From Lyngbya sp. PCC 8106 (GTDB lineage Bacteria > Cyanobacteriota > Cyanobacteriia > Cyanobacteriales > Microcoleaceae): DNA of 64,000 bases. A model generated the notes under the pieces. It was not told the DNA's origin. It made no database searches and saw nothing but the letters and a program-made list of their open reading frames with translations. The stretch spans positions 139,150 through 203,149 of the forward strand of contig NZ_AAVU01000006.1 in assembly GCF_000169095.1 (NCBI RefSeq), written 5' to 3'. Below, piece after piece: positions 8,629-17,110 of this stretch (position 1 is its first letter; every line of letters begins with the position of its first letter). The translations under genes were made by a program, and so were the position numbers.

Positions 8629-9288
8629 ATGAATACCAATTTTAATGAGATTGTAGACGCGACTTGGCTATCTCGTCCATCTCCTACCATAGCGTTAGAA
8701 TTGTTGGGTTGTACTGTGGTGCGACAACTTCCCCATGGTGAACAAATTCGGGGCGTGATTGTGGAAACAGAAGCTTATATGGCGGGTGATCCGGCTTGTC
8801 ATGCTTACCGCAAACGGACTCCTCGCAATACTGTTATGTTTGGGCCGGCGGGGATGAGTTATGTTTATTTAATCTACGGAATCTACCACTGTTTAAATAT
8901 CGTCACCGATGAGGATGGAATCGCGAGTGCGGTTTTAATTCGGGCTTTAGAATTGTCTAAGATACCTGACTGTCTTCAACAAGATTTAAACTTCCCGGCA
9001 AAAAGCGATCGCAATGTTAATAAATCCTTAAAAAAAGATAAATTTTCTCGTCTGGCTGCGGGGCCGGGAAAACTCTGTCGAGTGTTAAAAATTGATCGCA
9101 CATTAACCGATTTACCTTTGCATCCCCATCAACCTTTATGGCTAGAACATCGAACACCCACATTTCAACAATCAGTTAATAGTGGTAAAATTCAGTTTAT
9201 ACAAACCACCCGTATTGGGATTACTCAAGGAACAGATTTACCTTGGCGGTGGTATATTGCAGACTGTCCGGCTGTGTCTCAGTTTTAA
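8629..9288 (+). CDS. 3-methyladenine DNA glycosylase (AAG/MPG family)
   Basis: The 219-aa product from the ATG at 8629 matches the AAG/MPG fold. ALELLGCTVVR lies near the N-terminus, VETEAY carries the family's catalytic glutamate, and HAYRKRTPRNTVMFGPAG and YVYLIYGIYHCLNIVT line the nucleotide-flipping pocket. RLAAGPGKLCRVLKI and a C-terminal TRIGITQG complete the family pattern. It excises alkylated bases as a monofunctional glycosylase. An upstream in-frame ATG at 8542 would run through the divergent 40-aa gene and adds residues with no family match, so I reject it. No neighbour suggests an operon. Confidence 0.92.
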   Translation: MNTNFNEIVDATWLSRPSPTIALELLGCTVVRQLPHGEQIRGVIVETEAYMAGDPACHAYRKRTPRNTVMFGPAGMSYVYLIYGIYHCLNIVTDEDGIASAVLIRALELSKIPDCLQQDLNFPAKSDRNVNKSLKKDKFSRLAAGPGKLCRVLKIDRTLTDLPLHPHQPLWLEHRTPTFQQSVNSGKIQFIQTTRIGITQGTDLPWRWYIADCPAVSQF

Positions 9289-9554
9289 TTTTAGTATTTT
9301 ATGAATTTGTTATTTTAACAGCCAAACATCATCTAAAATTGTCATTCTAAGTGCAATTGAATAATCTATAACTCTAGATTTTCTAACACAATCTGCTTTG
9401 TTTAAAAAAACTTAATATCATTTTTAAAACTTTTGCGGTAAAATTAGAGCGTATGATAAACTTTAGGCTAACTCTGGCTTCCAGACACCCTACACCGAGA
9501 ACTCTGGTGGCTTCGCAAAACATCTCAACTTTAGCATTCTACCTTTGAATTCAA

Positions 9555-12500
9555 ATGGTGATCAAATCCCGATTTTTCCAAGCAATTATCCTCCTTTTTG
9601 GGTTGTGGCTTTTTGTTGATTTAGTCACTCATATTGTGGCAGAAGGGTTTTGGTTTCAGGAATTGGGATATTTATCTGTTTATTGGTTACGATTAATCAC
9701 TCGGGCAATTCTGTGGTTTTTCGGCTTAAGTATTACCGCCAGTTTTTTACTGGGAAATCAATTTATCGCTAGCTACTACAAATATCCTCCACCAACCCCC
9801 GAACCCACTCAGAGAAATACTTTTTTCTCCCCTGAACCCGCACCTAAAATTCCCGCATTAGAGTTGGGTTGGTTACTCGTCTTTGTGATCAGTTTGTCGC
9901 TGTTACTCGCTTTAATCGTTTTGCATTATGGAACAATCTTTATCGACTATTGGAAACCCGATTTTTCTGAACCCTTAGTTTCGCCTCTCCTCCCAGATCG
10001 CTTTGATGTCAAACCCCTATTTGAACTGATTCGACAGTTATTTTCTCAGTGGTGGTTGCTGGGAATTTTAGTCATTATTACTTTAGTCTTAATTTTACAA
10101 CTTGAATTTTCTTTAATTGCGATCGCAGTATTTCTCAGTTTAGGATTTGGCTTAGTTTTATCCAGTCATTGGACAAACGTTCTACAATATTTCAATCCGA
10201 CATTATTCAACCAAAATGATGATATTTTTGGGCAAAACATTAGCTTTTATCTCTTTACCTTACCCATTGCACATCTACTCGAATTCTGGATAGTGGGATT
10301 ATTTTTCTGTGGATTAGTCTCTTGTAGTCTGATTTATTTTCACTCTGGAAATAGTCTCAGTCAAGGACGATTTCCAGGTTTTTCACAACCCCAACAGCGA
10401 CACTTACACGCTCTCGGTGGAATGCTGATGTTGAGTGTTGCTTTCAAGCATTGGCTGTCTCGATATGAACTCCTTTATTCTCAACGCGGAGTCATTTTTG
10501 GGGCAGGTTATACCGATGTCAATGTGCAGGCACCCGCCGATTTAATGCTCTGTTTTATCGCCATCATTATTGCAATTTTTCTATTTTGGCAAGCCTTTTT
10601 CTCCGTCAAAGCAATAGAACCTTATATTAATCAAATTTTAAAACCATTTAGACAGCGTATTTACCGAAAGAAAAACAACTCAAAAGCACGATTATTCGCC
10701 GATAGTTATTCCCTGCGAGCGATTTTAGGATGGTATCTAACCATCTCCTTTCTTGCCGGTTGGGTACTCCCAGAAACCGTACAACGCTTCGTCGTACAAC
10801 CGAATGAAATCGAACGAGAAGCCCCCTTTATTGAACGCAGTATTGGTTACACTCGCCAAGCCTTTAATCTCGACACAATTACCTCAGAAATCTTTAATCC
10901 AGAAGGAGAATTAACTTACTCTGATATTCAAAAAAACGATCTCACCATCAAAAACATTCGACTTTGGGATGAACGTCCTCTCCTCCAAACAAACCGCCAG
11001 TTACAACAAATCCGTTTATACTACGAATTTCCCGATGCTAATATTGATCGTTATACATTACTCAAACCCCCCGCAGAACAAACCCCAAGAGATCGCACCG
11101 AAAAGCAACAAGTTTTAATTGCAGCCCGAGAATTAAACTATAATTCAGTCCCCAGTGAAGCCCAAACTTGGGTGAATAAACATTTAGTTTATACTCATGG
11201 TTATGGGTTTACACTCTCCCCCGTAAATACCGTTGGCGATGGAGGACTACCGAATTATTTTGTCAGAGATATTGGTGCCGATCCCAAACTCGATCCTGAA
11301 AGTACCTTAGAAGTTGATCAACGAGTTCAGTATAGTATTCCCATCGGAGAACCCCGTATTTACTACGGTGAACTGACCAATACTAATATTATGACATCGA
11401 CTCAAATTCAAGAGTTAGATTATCCTTTAGGGAGTGAAAACACTTATAATACTTATGATGGTCAGGGCGGAATTTTAATTGGTCGGGGATGGCGACGGTT
11501 ACTATTTGCTAAACATTTAAAGAACTGGCAAATGATGTTTGCGCGAAATTTCTTACCCGATACAAAGTTACTTTTTCGTCGAAATATCAAAGAACGAGTA
11601 AAAATGATCGCGCCTTTTTTACGCTACGATAGCGATCCGTATTTAGTCGTTGCTGATGCAAATTTAAACTGGCCTGATAATCAAGCATCCACCCCTCCAA
11701 ACTATTTATATTGGATCATTGATGCCTATACAACTAGCACTCGTTATCCCTATTCTGATCCGGGAAATGAGAAATTTAACTATATTCGCAACTCCGTTAA
11801 AGTCGTTGTTGATGCTTATAATGGTACGGTTCGGTTTTACTATTTCAACGATCCTGAAGATCCAATTTTAACCACTTGGCGAAGGATTTTTCCTGAGTTA
11901 TTCCAACCCATTCAGGAAATGCCCGGAACCTTGTATGTACATATTCGCTATCCCGTTGATTTATTCAAGGTTCAATCTGAACAATTACTCACCTATCATA
12001 TGGATGATGTGCGAATATTTTATAACAGAGAAGACCAATGGCGAATCCCGAAAGAAATTTATGCGAATGAACCCAAGTCCATAGAACCTTACTATTTAAT
12101 TATGCGGCTTCCTGAAGAAAGCAGCGAAGAATTTATATTACTACAACCCTTTACACCCGCCAGTCGAATTAATTTAGTCGCTTGGATGGCAGCTCGTTCG
12201 GATACCCAACAATATGGTAAATTATTATTGTATCGCTTTCCCAAACAAGAATTTATTTTTGGCCCCGAACAAGTCGAAGCCTTAATCAATCAAACCCCAG
12301 AAATTTCCGAACAAATTTCGCTGTGGAATCGTCAGGGTTCCCGAGTTGTCCAGGGAAACTTATTGGTGATTCCGATTGAGAAATCCCTGCTTTATGTCGA
12401 ACCGATTTATTTAGAAGCGACTGAAAATAGTCTCCCTACTCTTGCCCGAGTGATCGTTTTTTACAATAACAGTATTGTGATGAGATCGAGTTTACAGGAA

Positions 12501-12587
12501 GCATTACGAGATGTTTTTGAAGCTAAACCGACAGTCGCCCCTGTTACCGTTCCCTCTCCGACAAATGTAGATATTCTGGGAAATTGA
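9555..12587 (+). CDS. UPF0182 family membrane protein
   Basis: This 1010-aa protein has about seven hydrophobic segments in the first 400 residues (LLFGLWLFVDLVTHIVAEGFWFQE opens the first). A large soluble region follows with PNYFVRDIG, GEPRIYYGELTN, YDGQGGI and KERVKMIAPFLRYDSDPYLV, all typical of UPF0182 (COG1615). The length agrees with cyanobacterial members. The family's function is unknown, and its form suggests a membrane-anchored extracytoplasmic domain. It is a single gene, convergent with the creatininase gene, with only 18 bp between stops. Confidence 0.93.
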   Translation: MVIKSRFFQAIILLFGLWLFVDLVTHIVAEGFWFQELGYLSVYWLRLITRAILWFFGLSITASFLLGNQFIASYYKYPPPTPEPTQRNTFFSPEPAPKIPALELGWLLVFVISLSLLLALIVLHYGTIFIDYWKPDFSEPLVSPLLPDRFDVKPLFELIRQLFSQWWLLGILVIITLVLILQLEFSLIAIAVFLSLGFGLVLSSHWTNVLQYFNPTLFNQNDDIFGQNISFYLFTLPIAHLLEFWIVGLFFCGLVSCSLIYFHSGNSLSQGRFPGFSQPQQRHLHALGGMLMLSVAFKHWLSRYELLYSQRGVIFGAGYTDVNVQAPADLMLCFIAIIIAIFLFWQAFFSVKAIEPYINQILKPFRQRIYRKKNNSKARLFADSYSLRAILGWYLTISFLAGWVLPETVQRFVVQPNEIEREAPFIERSIGYTRQAFNLDTITSEIFNPEGELTYSDIQKNDLTIKNIRLWDERPLLQTNRQLQQIRLYYEFPDANIDRYTLLKPPAEQTPRDRTEKQQVLIAARELNYNSVPSEAQTWVNKHLVYTHGYGFTLSPVNTVGDGGLPNYFVRDIGADPKLDPESTLEVDQRVQYSIPIGEPRIYYGELTNTNIMTSTQIQELDYPLGSENTYNTYDGQGGILIGRGWRRLLFAKHLKNWQMMFARNFLPDTKLLFRRNIKERVKMIAPFLRYDSDPYLVVADANLNWPDNQASTPPNYLYWIIDAYTTSTRYPYSDPGNEKFNYIRNSVKVVVDAYNGTVRFYYFNDPEDPILTTWRRIFPELFQPIQEMPGTLYVHIRYPVDLFKVQSEQLLTYHMDDVRIFYNREDQWRIPKEIYANEPKSIEPYYLIMRLPEESSEEFILLQPFTPASRINLVAWMAARSDTQQYGKLLLYRFPKQEFIFGPEQVEALINQTPEISEQISLWNRQGSRVVQGNLLVIPIEKSLLYVEPIYLEATENSLPTLARVIVFYNNSIVMRSSLQEALRDVFEAKPTVAPVTVPSPTNVDILGN

Positions 12588-12605
12588 TCTCAACTTCTCT
12601 CAGGT

Positions 12606-13346
12606 CTAGTTCAAAAATTCTAGATAGTTATTACTGAGGTCTTTAACGGCGAGTTCATACAATTGTTTTCCGTGTTCAGGAGTGGCTAAAGCGGGGTTCG
12701 ATCCCATCCGACCATCGGGATAATGACGGCGAAAATCAGCCGCCCCATAAATGGGATAACCTTTGGCTACATCTTCAGATAAGGGCGCTTGTTTGATCGC
12801 TTCAGGATAAAGATATTGAGTCACAGCCACTTCACTCGGAGTTGCGTGAGAACCCTCTTGATCGGCGTAAAGTTCCTTGGCGAGTTTGTACACAGACCGA
12901 CACATAAACCAATTTCCCACCTGACATCGTACTTGGTCAGCGTTGGGGAGGTGGAGATCAGCAAGATGGGCGTAAGTTTCCGCAAAAGCAGCTTTGAGTG
13001 TGGCAATATTTCCCCCATGACCGTTGATGAAGAAAAATTTATTAAAGCCATGTCCGGCTAAAGATGTGATATAATCTTTAATCACGTTAATGAGCGTGCT
13101 AGGTTGGAGGCTCATCGAACCGGGAAAAGCCATGTGATGGAGTGCCATTCCCACGTTGATAGTCGGGCTAACTAGGGCGTTTGTTGCTTCTCCGGTGCCT
13201 TTGGCGATCGCTTCAGCACAAATCGCATCGGTGCCAATCAGTCCAGTCGGCCCATGTTGCTCAGTGGAACCAATTGGGATAATAATGCCTGTAGACTGGG
13301 ATAAATAGGTTTCGACCTCCGGCCAGGTACTCAGATGTAATAACAT
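12606..13346 (-). CDS. Creatininase-family amidohydrolase
   Basis: This 246-aa protein has the metal-site pattern of the family: IPIGSTEQHGPTGLIGTD near residue 22 (E, H and D ligands), FFINGHGGN near residue 105, and a late acidic motif (GSHATPSEVAVTQ). The family includes creatininase and enzymes opening cyclic amides in pterin or flavin metabolism. Cyanobacterial members are usually uncharacterised, so the substrate is open. The gene is transcribed away from the Pho-box region about 170 bp upstream. A regulatory link to phosphate is possible but not shown. Confidence 0.88.
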   Translation of the reverse strand: MLLHLSTWPEVETYLSQSTGIIIPIGSTEQHGPTGLIGTDAICAEAIAKGTGEATNALVSPTINVGMALHHMAFPGSMSLQPSTLINVIKDYITSLAGHGFNKFFFINGHGGNIATLKAAFAETYAHLADLHLPNADQVRCQVGNWFMCRSVYKLAKELYADQEGSHATPSEVAVTQYLYPEAIKQAPLSEDVAKGYPIYGAADFRRHYPDGRMGSNPALATPEHGKQLYELAVKDLSNNYLEFLN

Positions 13347-13512
13347 TATATGAAGTTAAAGAGGTTAAACTGCGGACTGTTAATTTAGGGATGAAATTTG
13401 TCCTACACCAGAACAGTTTAACAGTCAAGGCAATGATCCCGCTAAAATTCAAGCGATGTCTCTCAAGCAAGCCCCGGAGTCCGGTCAAAATTCTTTAACT
13501 CGGAGAAAATTT

Positions 13513-13567
13513 CTTAACCAAAAGATTACCAAAAGATTACCTAATCTTAACCTTTTAATCATACAAT
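13513..13567 (+). promoter_or_regulatory. Pho box (four 11-bp-spaced repeats) with -10-like element
   Basis: Four 7-bp repeats, CTTAACC (13513), GATTACC (13524), GATTACC (13535) and CTTAACC (13546), are each separated by four A/T bases, giving an exact 11-bp period. This is the architecture of PhoB/SphR sites. A TACAAT at 13562 lies 10 bp beyond the last repeat, the usual spacing of a Pho box to a -10 element. It faces the 53-aa ORF, the response regulator and phoX. A second four-repeat box lies before pstS at 47318. Confidence 0.8.
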
Positions 13568-13617
13568 TCAAACTGTATCCCCTTTATTAATCCGATCAAG
13601 CTGATTTGGAGTAGATA

Positions 13618-13779
13618 ATGTTTAGAAAACTCGCATCGAAGTGTTTAGATGAGCGAGTAAAGAGTTTTTGGCTCACCGTTGTGAGTGGGGATTTTCGATC
13701 AATTCTACCCCTAACCTCTCAATGTGGGCCTACCCGTCAATGGCAGCATATCTACGTTGGATGGATTGTTGGGAATTAA
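13618..13779 (+). CDS. Small ORF (53 aa) directly behind the Pho box, unknown
   Basis: This ORF opens with ATG preceded by GGAG at 7-nt spacing, about 50 bp downstream of the -10-like TACAAT, and ends at TAA 13777-13779. The 53-aa product starts MFRKLASKCLDERVK and has a weakly amphipathic N-terminus. It contains no motif I recognise. Position and ribosome site favour translation, composition alone does not. It could instead be a leader for the response-regulator mRNA. Confidence 0.4.
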   Translation: MFRKLASKCLDERVKSFWLTVVSGDFRSILPLTSQCGPTRQWQHIYVGWIVGN

Positions 13780-13860
13780 TCTTTTCAGGAAGTTTAATTT
13801 TTCCAAAGTGACTTCTGATTGCAATGACAAGTTCACACGATCCAAACAGTAGGAATATTT

Positions 13861-14601
13861 ATGTTTTCTCCCGATTTAGACAAGAGTTCTTATCGTACTG
13901 ACTTGAAATATTCAGGTCAAATCTTGTTACTGGAACACGAAGAACCCTGGCGAGATATGCTGTCTTTAGCGCTGAAAGAACACGGCTACACTGTGATTCT
14001 TGCCCTAGATGGGCGTGAAGCTTTACCCACGGTTCATAGCCCCTCATCTAAGATGAGTGAATTTCCATTTAACCTATTAATATTAGACGCAGTTAATGGT
14101 CTTGATCTGTGTCGAATGTTACGGCATCAAGGGAATCCCGTTCCGATTCTAATTATCGGCACAAAAGAAACTGCTAATAACTGTGCATTTTACTTAGAAG
14201 CCGGGGCTGATGATTACCTCAGTAAGCCGTTTGGCATGAGAGAATTTATCGCTCGCTGTCGGGCTTTGATGCGTCGTCAGCGTCTGTGTCAGCTTCCAGG
14301 CCCGGTCATGTTGCAATACAAAGATATCATCCTGTATCAAGAAGAATGCCGGGTTATGGCTCGAGGTCAAGAGCTAAAACTTTCGCCAAAACAATTCCGC
14401 TTGTTAGAACTCTTTATGAGTTATCCCCGTCGAGTTTGGTCCCGTGAACAATTACTGGATTTGATTTGGGGGCCTGACTTTATTGGAGATAGCAAAACGG
14501 TTGACGTTCATATTCGTTGGTTGCGAGAAAAACTCGAAATCGACCCCAGTAATCCTGAATATATTGTCACGGTGCGAGGATTTGGGTATCGCTTTGGGTA
14601 G
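13861..14601 (+). CDS. OmpR/PhoB-type response regulator, probably SphR-like, with an atypical receiver
   Basis: This 246-aa protein has a receiver domain (about residues 17-140) and a winged-helix domain (about 150-245). The latter ends TVDVHIRWLREKLE and YIVTVRGFGYRFG, typical of PhoB-class regulators. The receiver is unusual. The acidic pocket reads LEHEEPW instead of the usual E/D-D pair, and the loop after the likely phospho-aspartate (LLILDAVNGLDLCR) lacks the LPxMxG stretch. The lysine in LSKPFG and a threonine in IIGTKE remain. A Pho box lies upstream and phoX follows 85 bp downstream. From this I infer a phosphate-response role, possibly SphR. NblR-type regulators are an alternative. 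A TAGGA ribosome site precedes the ATG. Confidence 0.8.
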   Translation: MFSPDLDKSSYRTDLKYSGQILLLEHEEPWRDMLSLALKEHGYTVILALDGREALPTVHSPSSKMSEFPFNLLILDAVNGLDLCRMLRHQGNPVPILIIGTKETANNCAFYLEAGADDYLSKPFGMREFIARCRALMRRQRLCQLPGPVMLQYKDIILYQEECRVMARGQELKLSPKQFRLLELFMSYPRRVWSREQLLDLIWGPDFIGDSKTVDVHIRWLREKLEIDPSNPEYIVTVRGFGYRFG

Positions 14602-14686
14602 GGGAACAAAGAGGTGGCACAAAGCGATGGGGAATCGTTAAAATAATCAAAAGAATAATGCTTCTACCCTCCTCCTCAAAGATTTT

Positions 14687-16930
14687 ATGAGACTCAAACG
14701 ACGAGAATTTCTGTTATTCCTCGGTGCAAGCTTGAGTACAGCAAGCTTAAATTCTTGTGAAAATAAAAATCTTTCACTTGACCCCAAATCTTCCCTGAAA
14801 TCTCCTAAAACTCCCTTGAGTTTTAAACCCATTAAAGGGCCGATGCCCCTAGCAACAGACGTTGTAGAAACCCAAGTCGGACAATTCATCCCCGTTCGTA
14901 CAGCTTCAGCGTCCAACCAACAAATTCAAGCCTATAAAACCTATGAAGTTGTTGATGATCTGGTCTTACCTGAAGGGTTTACCTATGATCTAATTGCCGC
15001 TTGGGGTGATCCAGTCGGAGACTCTCGATTTGGCTACAATAATGATTATTTATCCTTCATCGAAACGAATCAAAATGAAGGTTATTTAACCATAAATTTT
15101 GAATATATTAGTTCAGCCACTTGGGTGCAAACCTACGAAAAAGTAATCGGTAAATCCCTACCGATTCAAACCATTGAAGCCGCTCTCAAAGCCGAGAAAA
15201 AACCTCGAATTAATGCCTTTGCATTGCCAGCCAATAATTCAGTACGACAAGCCATTCGAGAAGTCTCCCAACAAGGGTTAACCGATATGGGCATGGGTGT
15301 AATTTCCATTCGTCGTAATGGGGAAGGGCAATGGGAACGCACCTACTCCGCCGAAGATCGACGGATTACCGGAATTTCCGGTTGGATTGATGGCCGTTAT
15401 CTGAAGTCAACCGGGCCTGCTGTCGCGGTCTTTCGCAAAAAAGGCAAAGGCTACACCGACGGGCTTGGCGATCGCATTATCGGCACCTTTGGCAATTGTG
15501 CAGGAGGAACAACCCCTTGGGGAACCGTGTTTAGTGCCGAAGAAAATATTCAAACCCACGTCCCAGAGGATGTATACCCAGATGGCACCTGTGTGAATCC
15601 GAGTGAAAACCCCTTTTCCGGGAATTTAAGCGGGTTGGGGAATGTGTTCGGACTGGCGGGAAATAAATATGGCTGGATGGTGGAAGTTGATCCAGCCAAT
15701 GCCAATGATTACGGTACGAAGCATACGTGGTTAGGTCGTTATCGTCACGAAGCCGTGGGAATTCGGGTAGAAGCCGGGAAACCGCTAGCATTTTATTCAG
15801 GATGCGATCGCCGAGGCGGACACGTTTATAAATATGTTAGTCGAGAGTCCGTTCAAGATCCTCAAGATCAACAGAATTCTCGCTTACTCGAACAAGGAAT
15901 GTTGTACGCGGCGAAATTTAACGCCGATGGGACAGGTCGTTGGATTCCTTTAAAAGCCGATACGCGAGTTAATCCCGATTTACCGAGCGTTCACGTAGGG
16001 GGAATCATCTGTTTACCCAAACGACCCGCAGGCGGGGCGATGATTGCGGCAAAAGATGAAGAAGCGATCGCCTTTCAGCGGCAATATCAGACATTAGCGG
16101 ATCTATATGAAGGGGATACCCCAGATGAAATCCAAGGTGCCATCTTAATTGATGCTCATTTAGCCGCTAGTGCAGCCGGGGCGACTTGTACCGCCCGTCC
16201 CGAAGATACAGACATTGCCCCAGATGGCTCTTTATTTATTGCCTTTACCTCCGGTTCTCCCGATGACCAAACAGGCGGGCCAGACCAACAAGTATTTCAA
16301 GGTCCAACGGTCGAAACCCCCTATGAATATGGTTGGATTATGCGGTTGAGCGAACAAGGAAATCAACCCGATGCGAAGACCTTTCAATGGCAGATGTTTG
16401 CCACCGGGGGCGAAGTCGCAGATGGAGGTTCCGGTTTTGCCAACCCCGATAACCTGGCTTTTGATGGTAAAGGCAATATTTGGATGGTCACAGATATGTC
16501 TACGAGTAAACATAATCAACCCGTACCCTCCGGTCGAGTCGATGAAAAAGGTCAGCCTTTGAGCCAGTCCAATTTGTTAGGGGTTTATGGCAATAATTCA
16601 GTTTGGTTTTTGCCGACTTCGGGAGAAAATGCGGGGAATGCCTATTTATTTGCAATGGGGCCGATGGAATGTGAAATGACCGGGCCTTTTTTTAGTCCGG
16701 ATCAACAGACCTTATTTCTATCAGCTCAACACCCCGGAGAAGCCAATGGAATTCGTCAAAAGATGGCGACACAAGAGCGTCAGTTTGCCTTGCGAACCAC
16801 AGAAGGCGAGGAATTTATTCAAACTCGACGAGTCCCAATTGGTTCCAACTGGCCGCTAAAAACTCCCAATAGTCCACCTTTACCGGGAGTAATTGCAATT
16901 CGTCACCTCAATTCCAAACAAATTGTGTAG
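14687..16930 (+). CDS. phoX: PhoX-family alkaline phosphatase (DUF839), Tat substrate
   Basis: This 747-aa protein begins MRLKRREFLLFLG, a twin-arginine signal, followed by a lipobox-like LNSC, so export by Tat is expected. PhoX hallmarks are NCAGGTTPWGTVFSAEEN, EVDPANANDYGTKHTWLGR, YSGCDRRGGHVYKYVS and RPEDTDIAPDGSLFIAFTSG. These supply the Ca/Fe ligands of the beta-propeller active site in characterised PhoX. The enzyme releases phosphate from organic esters in the periplasm or outside the cell. It follows an SphR-like regulator and a Pho box, which supports induction by phosphate limitation. It has no Pho box of its own in the 85-bp gap. Confidence 0.93.
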   Translation: MRLKRREFLLFLGASLSTASLNSCENKNLSLDPKSSLKSPKTPLSFKPIKGPMPLATDVVETQVGQFIPVRTASASNQQIQAYKTYEVVDDLVLPEGFTYDLIAAWGDPVGDSRFGYNNDYLSFIETNQNEGYLTINFEYISSATWVQTYEKVIGKSLPIQTIEAALKAEKKPRINAFALPANNSVRQAIREVSQQGLTDMGMGVISIRRNGEGQWERTYSAEDRRITGISGWIDGRYLKSTGPAVAVFRKKGKGYTDGLGDRIIGTFGNCAGGTTPWGTVFSAEENIQTHVPEDVYPDGTCVNPSENPFSGNLSGLGNVFGLAGNKYGWMVEVDPANANDYGTKHTWLGRYRHEAVGIRVEAGKPLAFYSGCDRRGGHVYKYVSRESVQDPQDQQNSRLLEQGMLYAAKFNADGTGRWIPLKADTRVNPDLPSVHVGGIICLPKRPAGGAMIAAKDEEAIAFQRQYQTLADLYEGDTPDEIQGAILIDAHLAASAAGATCTARPEDTDIAPDGSLFIAFTSGSPDDQTGGPDQQVFQGPTVETPYEYGWIMRLSEQGNQPDAKTFQWQMFATGGEVADGGSGFANPDNLAFDGKGNIWMVTDMSTSKHNQPVPSGRVDEKGQPLSQSNLLGVYGNNSVWFLPTSGENAGNAYLFAMGPMECEMTGPFFSPDQQTLFLSAQHPGEANGIRQKMATQERQFALRTTEGEEFIQTRRVPIGSNWPLKTPNSPPLPGVIAIRHLNSKQIV

Positions 16931-17007
16931 GATCAATGAGGGAACTTAGACGAAAGTTGAACTGATGGGATTCAACATACAGAAGTAACACCTTCTTTCA
17001 GCCCTGC

Positions 17008-17035
17008 TTGACTGTCAGAAAACTCCTGTTAAGAT
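17008..17035 (+). promoter_or_regulatory. Sigma-70-type promoter for the SLH porin gene
   Basis: TTGACT at 17008-17013 and TAAGAT at 17030-17035 are separated by 16 bp, about 75 bp before the porin start. Both hexamers are close to consensus. No clear Fur-type palindrome overlaps it. Confidence 0.45.
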
Positions 17036-17110
17036 TGTGGTACTATTGGTTCAACTGAGCTGGGGACTCCCTTGCTTTTGGTATTTTAAGTCGGTGTGAG
17101 ATTGGAGATC

